Assembly (NCBI RefSeq): GCF_030247195.1
Contig: NC_080672.1
Span: forward strand, 159,581,167-159,645,166
DNA length: 64,000 nt
Origin: Topomyia yanbarensis
Taxonomy: Eukaryota > Arthropoda > Insecta > Diptera > Culicidae
Direction: 5' to 3'
Shown here: in pieces, positions 53,693 to 64,000 of the stretch
Layout of the letters: each line of letters starts with the position of its first letter
Numbering within the stretch: the first letter of the stretch is position 1
The notes under the pieces: model-generated
Databases searched by the model: none
What the model saw: the letters and a program-made list of their open reading frames with translations, nothing else
Told to the model about the DNA's origin: nothing
Translations under genes and position numbers: made by a program

Positions 53693-55737
53693 CTGAAAAT
53701 CGTAGAAAATACCTTTGATTAGAGAAAATGTTCTTACAGTGTTTTTCGTACATGAGTGATGGCGATGGTAGATATATATGTCAATCGTTACGCTTATAAT
53801 TTGAGTACATGAGCTATCCTCGCCGAATTTATTCGAGTCACAACTTCGATTCACAAAAAAAAACCAAATGATTAACCCTCTTTCGCGGTATTATTGACCT
53901 GGATTTATTTTAAACGTGGCAGATGCTAATCACACCTACTGCAACTCTATTAAAACATTTGTAATTTGATAACGAATCCTATGAAAAAAATCAACGTATT
54001 AAGTTTATTATAGTCTCACGATATGGTTTATGGTTCACGTGATATTGATAACATGACATCAATTAGCAATTATTTGGAGCTTTTCTAACCATTGGACTTT
54101 CTGATGATGTTGCATCTCGACTAAGCTCGGTTAATCCAGATACTAACAGTCAAATACCAATCCGTCATGAATGAATCAATGAAGCTCCGTTTCCGTTTTA
54201 TGGATATGAGAGTACATACTAAAGGATACGTTTTTATTTCATTTCAATAACTGGTTTAGGGGAGCAATACCAACGTCTATAGGGTAGTTCTACAGAACAT
54301 TGAACGCTGGCATTTTATTTCCATTCTCAATACTACGTCCCCCTTAATTCTTCCAATATACATCTTGACGAGTACACAATCTGTTCAAATATACCATAGA
54401 CTATGTATCCGTGGTCAATGCCATGGCTACCACCATTTGTTGTAGGGTGGTGGTTCGCAGCAACAAATGTCACCTCAAAACCTATGAAAACATGATTGGA
54501 CAATGTTTCCAATATATACCAATACAATAGACGGAATTCGACTTTCTTAGTATGATTAATATATTTTACTGCGCAATTATTTTTATTTTTCTAACGAAAG
54601 ATTATCCAATCATTCCGAAGGTCGACTTTCTAAATGAGTCTCATCCATACCTTAGCGTTCTCCCAAACTCCTTTCCTATACTAAAATATAGTCATAAATA
54701 ATACCACAAACGCCCTGAACATGCGAACCGATGTAGAAGCAACTTACGTTGGGGTATTGTATAGAATTGACTCATTTCGAAAGCGCGTACCAAGAAAATA
54801 TTTTAGTTTATGCAGATTTTGTTTTTTTTTTTTTTTCATTATTCAGCAATTGTGTAATAAAATTCTAATAAAACAAAAATAGAAAAAATGTGGTCAATTT
54901 CTACAGTTACTTCTCATCTCCAATCATTTCTTCTAAATACAAAACAGGTCAACCCATATCTAAAGCGAATTACAGGAAACCATCAAATCGTATGTGGAAA
55001 ATCGCAATTTTAGGTTTTCACCACTAGGTGGCATTTAGATGGGCATGACTACGTTGCATTAAAAGCGACCAAGTACCGTTTTGTTCGAGATTATCGCTTG
55101 GAATTGTATGCTAAATAACTTTGTTAAAGAACGTAAAAGGATCCGAGTTGATCCCAACAGTTTTTGGAAATTCTTGAAGTAATGTCTAACTGATTGTGGC
55201 AAAAGGCATAACATATTAAAGTAGGGTAGACGATCCCTTATTCATCTCATTGGTAGTGCGTTTGTAGGAAATGTATGAATATTCACTAGACCTCTCCACA
55301 TTCTGACAAAGTTTGAAAATGTACAAGAGGCACCTCAATATCTTGTTTTATGTGTAAATTCTGAAGCTTCGCTCTTACATTGTTTATTAATTCAATTCAT
55401 GGGTTTCAACATATTTACATAATTAGACTTCCCGCCTCCTGAAATTGATACCATTCCTCGTTAGGGTAAACTGTTGACGATATGAACTAATAACCTAATT
55501 ATCAATCAAGGGAGCTCTGACTTGTGCAATCTATTCAGTGATTCCAACATTGTTACCTCAATAGTTAGTTGGTTCAGTTGGCAGCGACCATGTAAAGTAA
55601 TTCGGAAGTCACCGAGTTCAAATATCATTATTTTTAGCACATTTAATTTTTTTCTTCAAAAGGCCATATCTCAGTGGTTTTTTGACTGATTCTAATTATT
55701 TTTTAAGGGTTTAGTAGGCAAAAAAATCGGCTTCTTG
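53693..55737. other. 5' intron or flank, unassigned
   Basis: No gene is seen. The stretch should contain intron and perhaps upstream sequence of the ARID5B-like gene, but no exon with a start codon and a phase-0 donor could be chosen with confidence. A palindromic 'CACTAGGTGG' motif lies at 55021 and a 16-T run near 54824. Confidence 0.35.
55021..55034 (+). promoter_or_regulatory. CTCF-like motif
   Basis: Reads 'CCACTAGGTGGCAT', an exact fit to the CTCF core CCASYAGRKGGCR. It lies about 1.3 kb upstream of the first visible exon. Function is inferred only. Confidence 0.3.
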
Positions 55738-56640
55738 ATTATGCGCTTCATTGTTAGTACTGTACTACTAGAATAGTCTCCCGCAATCTCGGTGGCCACG
55801 ATGAGCCTTTTTTTGTCTTAAACAACCATGCATTCCTCGTGCGTGTTTGCTATAACACACGCAGATTTCAATCCTTCGGTAACAATTTTCGGAAAACTGG
55901 CAGCGATAAAAATACAGTGTAAATATTACACTCTAAACCTATTCCACCTAAATTTTGCAAGAGAAAATACCCAATACGTTATTTTCTACAGCGTTTTTTT
56001 CCGTGATGCAATTTGATGTGGGACACCCTTTAATAACATTTTTCTCGAAACCGTGTTGTTCAAATTGGAGAACACGATAACTCAAACACTAATCAACGAT
56101 TGACTTGATTTTTGTTATGAGAATGCACAATATGTGTAGCCTGTCGATGAACCACAGAAAACTGAATAAATTTTTTTTCTCCCTATTATTTTGAAATAAG
56201 CGAGAAAATTTTACAGCAAAATTTGAAATTTTTCGGTTTTCATGAAGCCTTTATCCAAAACTCGAACTTTTTTCTATTTTTTTTGTTTATCGTATAAGCT
56301 TTACAAATCTTATTGAATTTCCTGTGTGGGGCAATTTTATCAGGAGTTATCGTGTTCGGTACGGCGCTCCTCGACGTGGAAACGGTTAGACGCCTGCTCT
56401 TGGGACGCTCGTATGGTGGTTCTGCGTAACTGAAAATATTTTTTTTCGTACACAATTAATGTATAAATAGATCTTAACATTGCACAAAAGATTCATCGTT
56501 GTCCTGCCTTCAAAATCGTAAAACAAAATATTTACAAGGCGGAGGTTGGAATTGTGTGACACAATGCTACGAGGGGGGAAAGAGGGGTCGAAGATCGCCG
56601 AAAAAATGCTACGTCATTTGTGTACAGCCCCTAAAGGCGG
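55738..56640 (+). repeat. Relative of the 10551-11060 element
   Basis: It shares with copy 1 'TCTCGGTGGCCACG', 'CACGATAACTC', 'GAGAATGCACAATATGTGTA' and 'CCACAGAAAACTGAATAAAT'. The right part ends with 'GCTACGTCATTTGTGTACAG', also seen near 29345 as 'GGCTACGTCATTTATGGATG'. No reading frame of note. Confidence 0.6.
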
Positions 56641-57114
56641 TATTCATTTCAATGTTTTTTTCCAAGTGTTTTGCCCTCATTCACTGATTACATAGTTCTT
56701 TCATTTTTTACCTTTTTTTTGAGGGTTTAAACATTTATTTGCATAGCGTTATTCATGTTGTTAATTTAACTTATTTTTTTTTATTTTTTTGTTTATTTCA
56801 TTCAATTAATTGTTTTTAATTTATTCGTAAGTTTATTCTTACAGAACTCGTGCTATGTATAAGCAATGTCACACTAGGTGGATGAAATCGATTTTGTATG
56901 AATAATTCGGGAGCAAAGCTGAGCAAATTGTTCCTACACATACTACTAATGGGTTCATTCTTACTCAAGCTAAATCGAGGTTCAACACTTAATGGTGAAT
57001 CATGGTGTAATTCCGTGAAAAGTGTTAAGGATTGAGCTATTAGCAATGAAAAAATAGTAGTAGTTGGAGTTGAGAGTGGACGCTTTTCTTGCTTTGGCTA
57101 TAGGAACTTTACAT

Positions 57115-57560
57115 ACACATTAGACCGGCACAAAAATTGACTCTTATCGTAACACCGCATAATCGAATGGTAATTGGCTACATAATTTACGTAAGTTTGT
57201 ATGTAAAAACAAATGAAATATCGACAATGAAAATAATAACTTCAGTAAAAATAAAAGGATCCACATTGCAGAAAACTGATAATTGATTCTATTTTATAGT
57301 GGTGAGGTATTCTAATATAATAATATGTGCTGCTTCTCTTTTTCGCACATGCTTCGAATATCTCCTTTTAAAAAAATATTTTGATCTTCGAAGTTAAATA
57401 ACTTTGTCCGTTAAACTCCCATCATTATGCAACTTTCAACAAAGTTGTTCATAATTAAAAAAGCTGCATTACCTTAAGTCTCTGAGGTTTGCAGAGCAGC
57501 TGCGGAAGTTTTGAATGAATTTTGATTTTTATTCTCGTTTTATATATATTTTTCCGTTTC
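57115..57560. repeat. Dispersed repeat 'TTAGACCGGCACAAAAATTG', copy 2
   Basis: Parallel to 35960-36520 with 'AATCGAATGGTAATTGG', 'AATATAATAATATGTGCTGC' and 'CAACTTTCAACAAAGTTGTT'. Substitutions are many, so the insertions are old. Confidence 0.65.
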
Positions 57561-58068
57561 TAAACTCTAATAGCCGTAAGCACAAAGCCGTACTAACTGT
57601 TTTTAAACCGGACTAACTTTTAAACCGGCCTAAAATATTTGGCAAGCTTTAATTAAACGATGTTGTCAGTTATATGGCTGCGTTCTGATCTGCGTTACAC
57701 GTCAATGTTAAAAAACAACAAATTCAAGTTAAAGAAAATGAGTAAATTCATTCCGATATTTTCTTGCAGTAAAATAACTTTTCTTCGTCAAATATCTCGT
57801 TCCATAGGGTTTGAGAACAATTCTGTCAACTTGTTGCCGATATATTTCAGAACATAGAACTTTAACGTGTTGGATAGTTGAAAGTTGGCCGATGATGTAC
57901 AGTACTTTGTAGTGACATAATAGGCACAAAAGAAAATAAATTAATATACATGTGCATGTTTTTATTCAGTTTGAATAGGCGCTCGTCTAGTTAGAGGTGG
58001 CTGAACCATCGGTTGTAATTGGTGCCATGATAGTTATTTCAGACAAAAATATGATTACTGTTTAAAAC
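57561..58068. other. Unassigned AT-rich stretch
   Basis: No gene is seen. Phrases 'TTTAAACCGGACTAAC' and 'AAACCGGCCTAAAA' near 57600-57632 repeat and recall 'GGCCGGACTAAACTCAGGCC' near 62513. Confidence 0.3.
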
Positions 58069-58243
58069 CCAACTGTCAAAATTCTCTTTGAAAGGAAATT
58101 CCGGACAAACCGTCGCTGGATAAACACAGTTCATAGCAGTTAATGGAAGAGAACATTTTTCTCTTTTGTTTACTGCCAACATCTGTGATTGGCGAGTAAC
58201 GGTTTGTCCGGAATTTCCTTTCAAAGAGAATTTTGACAGTTGG
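58069..58243. mobile_element. 175-bp hairpin MITE
   Basis: The arms 'CCAACTGTCAAAATTCTCTT' through 'GGACAAACCGT' (58069-58113) and their near-perfect inverse (58197-58243) span 45 bp on each side of an 84-bp loop. A degraded relative lies at 60735-60870. Confidence 0.85.
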
Positions 58244-59531
58244 CTTTTAAGCCGGAATTATATGTTTGTCGAGATTTCAAACTTTGATTAAAAAATTAGT
58301 TAAAATATTTCAATTTGAATTTAAAATGAACTGTGAGTGTCATTCTAATTGAACATGATACCTATCGACGTGGGGAGAACATTTATTTTCGTTTCAAGTG
58401 AATTTTCACAAGTTTGAAATAAAGATCAATTATCAATGAAGGCCTGCGAATTAAAATTTTACACGTTTTTCAGCGAGGTTTAAATAAAAAGTAAACAAAG
58501 ATCAAACAAAAAATTAAACTTTGACAGAATGATCATTTATATTCACGAGCGTTATATTTATTTTTTTTTTCGCTGTGGCAGCCAGAATATAAATATATTT
58601 CTATAATGCATCAATGCAAATTGGAACGATTTTATTTGCTAACAAAATTTCTATGATTTTATGAATAAAATAATAAGTACATTAAAACATAAATGAGAGT
58701 TTAAAAGATCCTAGCAATATATTTTTACCAACACCCCTGTAACTATTTGTGCCATTTATACGCAATTTTACTTCAAACTAACTTATGATCATTACAACAA
58801 CTGACAGAATCTTATACCTGTTTAATTATTTTTATAGAGTCAATTAATATTTTAATATGACGTATTCCATATTCATGTCGTATTCTTTTCTGATTCGAGG
58901 TTCAAGCAATGTTTTGGAATAATGTACCGGTTGTTCAGAACTATTGATGCATATGCCAAAAATCGAAATAAATATATTGATCACCGTTGTGTTCACAATA
59001 AATTTCAAAATATTTTGTGTTCAGATGTTTTATGTGATTTTATTCTTATTGGAACATTGCACATATTTAAAATCAATTATTTACTCTTAACTTAGAGTAT
59101 TTGTGGAGCTAATTTCTAAGTTGTTAACCACGAGTGTAGGAAAATTCATAAAATATTGCATTTTACGATCTATATCCAATTGTCATTTGTTTGGATCTAT
59201 CCCCTAAAACAATAATTTTCTTCTGTTATTTACTTTTTTTGATGTGTGATACAATAGATATATGGGCAATAATCCGTGAAAATATGGTCTCGATTTATAT
59301 TAACGAATTAAATGGTCCCACTTATTCTCTTAGCGATAATCAAAAAGAAAAGAATCAAAACAATTCCTTTTGTAGTTCTGCTTCTAATTCACAAAAACAA
59401 CTTTGATCTGAATTGATTGAATTGATCTCAATTTATCCAAACGTGCTCTACTGTAACCCTTTGATGTGCAATTGGAATCAAGCGTGTAGAGAGAAGGAAA
59501 GAACGAGGAAATAAAAAAATGCGGGTAGGTA
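58244..59531. other. AT-rich stretch, unassigned
   Basis: Very AT-rich with no motif recognised. An ORF of 71 codons at 59191-59406 has a hydrophobic start, but its codons are unremarkable and no homologue comes to mind. Confidence 0.3.
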
Positions 59532-60250
59532 AACACGGTAAAAAAACTTTACCCATTTTAAGTATTCAAATTGCCCATTTTCGGAAGTTATTCGAGCTGT
59601 CAAAAAATGGGTATTTTTTTGTTCTAACAATGGGTGCTTTTTATTCATTTCACAACTACTCGATGAGATAATGTCAATGGATATACTGTCATACTGATCT
59701 TAATAATGAGTGAAAAGTCATTAAGAATTATTTTAAGCGAGTTTACCTGCAAACTAAGGTTCGTAGCGGAGCCTGCAAATTACCGGCCCGCATCTGAGTA
59801 CGTGGCGGAAACGGAACATTTCGGCAATGCTCGTAAAAACGGCTGTTTAAACTACTGAGGATGTTGCAAATATGCGCAAGTTTGGAATTTTTAGAGCAGT
59901 CAACAGATCCAGCCACCAAAAATATATCCAGTTGGCAGTTTTATTTTGTTAAGTAGTTAAGGAGACAATAATGTGAAATGAATGTTATTTTATGTTTTTT
60001 TTAATTCAGAAATAATTCTATTGACAGTATTTTTCATTCTGGCGCGATTTTCATGAATGGATATTTTTCACGCGTTTTGTTGTAACAGTTCTGCGAAAAA
60101 TAAAAGGTAAAGCATACCCAAGTTAACGTACAAGAGTTGTATTCATTTATGGATACGAACTCTTTACCCACTTAATGGGTTATTCCACTTTTATTGAAAA
60201 TGCGTAGTTTTCGACGCATTGATTGGTATTTTATTTTATTAGTGTAGTTC
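59532..60250. mobile_element. Candidate degraded element with 'ACTTTACCCA' motifs
   Basis: The left part has 'AAAAACTTTACCCATTTTAA' and 'AAAAAATGGGTATTTT', and the right part 'CTCTTTACCCACTTAATGGG'. The outermost ends are only weakly inverted, so the boundaries are uncertain. No frame. Confidence 0.35.
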
Positions 60251-60734
60251 GACAGTGCTTGTCTTTCCTACCTGATAAACTGGCTTATTTATTGCCATCT
60301 TTATTGCGAGCAAAGGGAGTCATATTTATCCAGAAGAAATCCGAAGAGAGGATTGAAAATAACGAAATGTGTGCAGGGGCAGCATGACAAATTTTTGCAT
60401 ATTTTTGTCTTCTTCCGGTAACATGATGCTGCCATTTGCATTGTTGCGTTCTGATCAGCAATACAAGGCTATGTTAAAAAACTGTTCAATAAAGTTAATT
60501 TAAAATTCACTGTTAATGCCATTTAATAGTCTGATTATTTCGAGAATGTTTTTATTGCTCAATAAAATGGTGAATCGACATCTTGTTGAATGGGATTTAT
60601 AACATAAGTATTGTATCAAATAAAATAATTTTTTCGAGCAATTTCATCACAAGATGGTGGCTCTGCAGCATTTTCACCTAATGCGCGTTTTTTGGAAGGG
60701 GTCCATGGTCGGAAATCTATCTCCCGTGATTTTT

Positions 60735-60870
60735 TACCTAGCGCCAAAAACTGAAATGAAAGAGAAAACTTTTCTTTTACGTTTACTACCAACGTTTGTG
60801 CTTGGTGAGTAACGGTTTGTCCAGAATTTTCTCTCAAAGTGAATTTTGACAGTTGGCTTATACGCCGTAA
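60735..60870. repeat. Degraded relative of the 58069-58243 hairpin
   Basis: Carries 'GAGTAACGGTTTGTCCAGAA', 'GAATTTTGACAGTTGGCTTA' and 'CATATGTTTGTCGAGATTTG', which match the right arm and flank of the MITE at 58069-58243. The left arm is lost. Confidence 0.6.
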
Positions 60871-62885
60871 TCATATGTTTGTCGAGATTTGTATATTTTT
60901 GAATTGTTTTCGTTCTCCATGTTTTGGGATATCATTTTTTACATCCTAAAGCACATTTTAGACTAATAAATAGAAAATCGATTGTTTTAAAATTTTACAG
61001 TGGAGTAACCGCTTAAACAATTTATTATTTAAGATCCATAATTGACTAAAACGTTATTTTGCTAATAATGGTGCATACTATCGAGAACGTTATAGAGTTG
61101 TATTGTTAGGCGCTAGCCACTCCAAGGGCTTGAAGAGCTTCTCTAACATTACACTTAGTAGTCAGTTCAGCCAAATCTGACTGTTCCAAATTAAATCAAA
61201 TGCTTATAGAAAAAGAGTGGAAGCTTACATCTTTTGAAAAGTTTGTATCAGTTGCTGTTCTGCAGCACATGAAAAATGCCATAAAAATTATTTATTTGCT
61301 TCAGATAATTACGTCGTCCATGAAATGTAAATCTGAAATTTTAGCCTGGTGGGGCTTATTATACCATCCTACCCAACTAGTCTACTAACCATGCATATAG
61401 AATTTGGCAGACCTACTTTGCTAAAAATGAAGTAATTCAAATTATCAGCACGACTATCCAATCATGCCTGAAATACCAAAAGTCCAGTAATTTTAATTAA
61501 TAAAAATTATAATTAGTTACTTCTTATAGTCTGCCATCTCTCTGATAATGAATTGACAATTATAAATTTACAAATTGAACCTGATACTGGATGCAGACAA
61601 AATTTCCAGGACCAATCTTCTGAATTTTGCACAATTCTTCTTCTTCACATCGTTCATAAGTTCCGACACGATTTAAGCGATTTTTCCGTATTCAACTTTT
61701 TGCGTCATTTTGCCAAGTCATCTGTCTAGTCTCAGCTTTCACAGCTCTTTCATAACCTGTGCATATCTGTTCTATCATAAAGAATTAAATGAAAATTTGT
61801 ACTACAGCGGAAATGCAAATCGTTCAAGATATGCTAGAAAATTATAAATTACGAAACAATGCAAGCTCCGATAACATTTAAATAACGATCAAAATACGAC
61901 TATATGGCATGGCTTCATTTACAATTTTTTATTCAATCTTAGTTTTGAACTCTTGCAAAAGCAGTAAAAATAGAAATAAACTTCCACTTGCTTATGGTGT
62001 TCTTTGTGAGAAGATACAACTAGAAAAGGGAACAAATTGTGATTATATATTCTTTTCCTCATGTAAAAATAACTAAAAATTGTGAGCAAATTAAACTTCA
62101 CTCATTTTGATAGCCATAGGTAAACTAACGAACGAAAACAATTTTCATCTCTGGATCCAATTATAAAATTTCGTTCGACAGTTTGTTTCAATATGATTCG
62201 ACTTCTGCTAACCTGCAATATAACTCTTCGATGTGGCGTTTTGAAATGAGCGTGTAGCACCTTCTAGATATAGGACGATAAAGAATATTTAAAAAAATGC
62301 ATTTAAAATTCGAATGCACCTGTTTTCCGTACGAAATAAAACTTGCTTACTTGCCCTCATATGGTTTGTGTGCAACATGGGCCATAATATAAAGTTCGAA
62401 AAGTTGATTCAAATTATTGAGATGTATGCAAGAGGAACATGGCGGCCTTTTACACTGTTTTCATTTGGGTTCAGGATGCAGCGATTTCTGCAATGACAGG
62501 TACTAACGTCTTAGGCCGGACTAAACTCAGGCCTAAAATCATAGATAGTACCGTGTGGCGGTACCAACTAGATTCAAGTTTAGCGCTATAAGTGAACTAG
62601 AGTTATAGAAAAAAGCTGTAAAGCTAATTTCCATTTGATTTAGCAGTGTTCCAATAAAAGTTCAAAAAAGTTGTCGGTCTAATACACATTGGAGGAAAAA
62701 CAGAAATTCTCAATGGAAATTTAATGGAAAGAGTCGATAAGCAATATGGTAGATTTCTCTTTAGTGTAGAAAACTTAGACAAAAACTTTTTTTCTCTCCA
62801 CTGAGGAGAAAATTGTTTTAAACAGCTTTTGCGCGTTAAGGGCACAACACCTATAAAAAATTAGATATGGAATTTGAGTTTCGAT
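60871..62885. other. AT-rich stretch without recognised content
   Basis: No gene or element could be supported. Small ORFs at 61200, 61919, 62314 and 62624 show no motif. Confidence 0.3.
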
Positions 62886-63132
62886 TTCGTCTCATCAGAA
62901 TCTGACACTAATCTAATTGCAGGACTAAGCTAGCGCCAGGTTGACGCTAGCTCCAAAAAACGAAAACACTATTTGTATTTTTCCCGTAAGAAGATCTGAT
63001 TAGAATGATGAGAGTTTATGAGTTCTGATTAGAGTGATGAGAGGTTATGAAGTCGTAACTTGGTTTGGCTTAGCAAGCCAATGAAATATACTCTATGTTA
63101 TATTTTTCCTTGTCGGATTCTGATGAGACGAA
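62886..63132. mobile_element. 247-bp MITE with 'TTCGTCTCATCAGAATC' ends
   Basis: 'TTCGTCTCATCAGAATCTGA' on the left is mirrored by 'TCGGATTCTGATGAGACGAA' on the right. Inside is an imperfect 28-30-bp tandem duplication ('TCTGATTAGAATGATGAGAG' and 'TCTGATTAGAGTGATGAGAG') and a short palindrome 'GCTAGCGCCAGGTTGACGCT'. Confidence 0.8.
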
Positions 63133-63299
63133 TTCAAAGCGCAAATTCCATAAATAATTAAGCAGCTTCCCAATAAAATAGATAATTCAAATGCTAGTAG
63201 TTCTGTACCACAACTAAATTTCGCTTGAAGGCAACAAACATGTTATATGAAAGAGTGCATACTTCATTAATAATCATGGGGTGTAATACTTTATTCATG

Positions 63300-63480
63300 T
63301 TAACCCTCCGGAAGTCGCGCTTATGGCCCACTGAACGAGCAGCCGCTGGTGTCCTAAGACGATTTCGCTAGATTTTCAGAGCAGCGTGCACTCAGTGCAC
63401 TAGTGCGACTGGCGGAATATTAATGAAGGACAATATTCCCTTCAAGAAGATCGCAGAAGAACTGCGTTGTCAATGAACGT
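63300..63480. repeat. Probable end of a 'TTAACCCTCCGGAAGTCGCG' element
   Basis: A TTAA followed by 'CCCTCCGGAAGTCGCGC' and 'CACTCAGTGCACTAGTGCGA' forms a GC-rich patch in AT-rich surroundings. Similar 'TTAACCCTCTAGTGCCC' and 'GATTAACCCTCTTTCGCGG' starts at 20276 and 53871 suggest a TTAA-inserting family. The other end is not seen. Confidence 0.35.
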
Positions 63481-63733
63481 ATGTAGTATGGTATTGCAAA
63501 AAAAAAAATGTTTTGAATATTTATTTTGCGCCAAATGGCCAACACAGGTGATATATTTTTGTCTTATATTCTTGCGTAAAAAGTATGTTTGAACTAATAT
63601 TAACGAACGACTTTCATAAAGTTATTTTAAAATATATTACTTATATTTAGAATTTTTGTAAAGAATCGAATTTTGAGGTCCAGTATTTCAACGCGCAATT
63701 GGAAACCTTAAACTGAGGTGAGTTGGAAATGCA

Positions 63734-63994
63734 ATGAAAGTCGCGATCCGCGAAGAACTGTCAGCCTTGTCATTAGAATTGTTAAAAGAAATGCGTGAAT
63801 CCCAAAAACTTCTTAACATTAAATTTGTATGGCCTGGTCGTGGAGGAATGATTTTAGTAAAAAAGGATGAACATTCTAAGATTGAAAGAATTGGTAGCAA
63901 ACATGACCTTGATCGAATCATAAATAATTACAAAAGTGCAAAATCTGCCTCTTCTTCACCACAACAATCTGCCCCTAAGCGAAAACGAAATTAA
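63734..63994 (+). CDS. C-terminal fragment like insect retroelement ORF1 / FP-type proteins
   Basis: This 86-codon frame starts at an ATG and reads 'LNIKFVWPGRGGMILVKKDE', then 'HSKIERIGSKHDLDRI', followed by a serine/lysine tail ending PKRKRN, a possible nuclear-localisation signal. The 'KFVW..GR...VKK.....I..I.....L' pattern is that of the C-terminal domain found in baculovirus FP-like and insect non-LTR ORF1 proteins. Those are usually longer and have an N-terminal coiled coil. Here the upstream 250 bases show no continuing frame, so it is either a 5'-truncated retroelement copy or the last exon of a split gene. An 'AACTGAG/GTGAGT' donor-like site lies just upstream at 63711-63723. Confidence 0.4.
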   Translation: MKVAIREELSALSLELLKEMRESQKLLNIKFVWPGRGGMILVKKDEHSKIERIGSKHDLDRIINNYKSAKSASSSPQQSAPKRKRN

Positions 63995-64000
63995 GAATTG

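Noticed and set aside
53693..53854. Extension of the first visible ARID5B exon to an ATG at 53854
   Set aside because: A good acceptor stands at 53693 and the extra residues look like translated intron (IYIYHRHHS); kept only as an alternative.

Overview
This is eukaryotic DNA, most likely from a culicine mosquito (Aedes-like). The clues are one large, intron-rich regulatory gene whose introns are packed with decayed transposons, LOA/Jockey-type LINE remnants, a mariner relic, tRNA-derived SINEs, and many short inverted-repeat elements with TA target sites. The species is inferred from style and was not tested by any search.

The backbone of the window is one minus-strand gene of about 50 kb, an insect ARID5B-like chromatin regulator. 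I assembled six coding exons whose splice phases all agree: 53692-53268, 39042-38853, 17960-17759, 16635-16268, 6744-6270 and 6212-3199. They encode 1557 residues in one open frame ending at 3199. The order is a BAH-like N-terminal region, a conserved YCRYR-type block, AT-hook-like motifs, an ARID DNA-binding domain split over the last two exons, and a long low-complexity tail with a SUMO-interaction-like motif and a glutamine-rich segment. The exon with the start codon is not identified; it lies upstream of 53692, possibly outside the window. Introns range from 57 bp to about 21 kb.

Inside the 1.1-kb intron between the third and fourth visible exons, on the opposite strand, lies a compact two-exon gene (17021-17470). 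It is predicted to encode a 111-residue secreted protein with a signal peptide and one terminal six-cysteine CLIP-like domain, but no protease domain. This is the most interesting new observation.

The rest is intron and flank dominated by mobile DNA: LINE pieces (1-1234, 7560-8795, 11951-15400, 41779-43794), a mariner transposase relic (9038-9890), a Penelope-like GIY-YIG relic (36725-36919), two SINEs, a hAT-like non-autonomous element with an 8-bp target duplication (47018-48186), a 1.8-kb foldback element (39326-41107), a 2.7-kb TA-flanked element (48356-51052), and several MITE families with two or more copies. An ORF resembling the C-terminal part of insect retroelement ORF1 proteins sits at the right edge. 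Long stretches such as 31641-34626 hold nothing I could identify.
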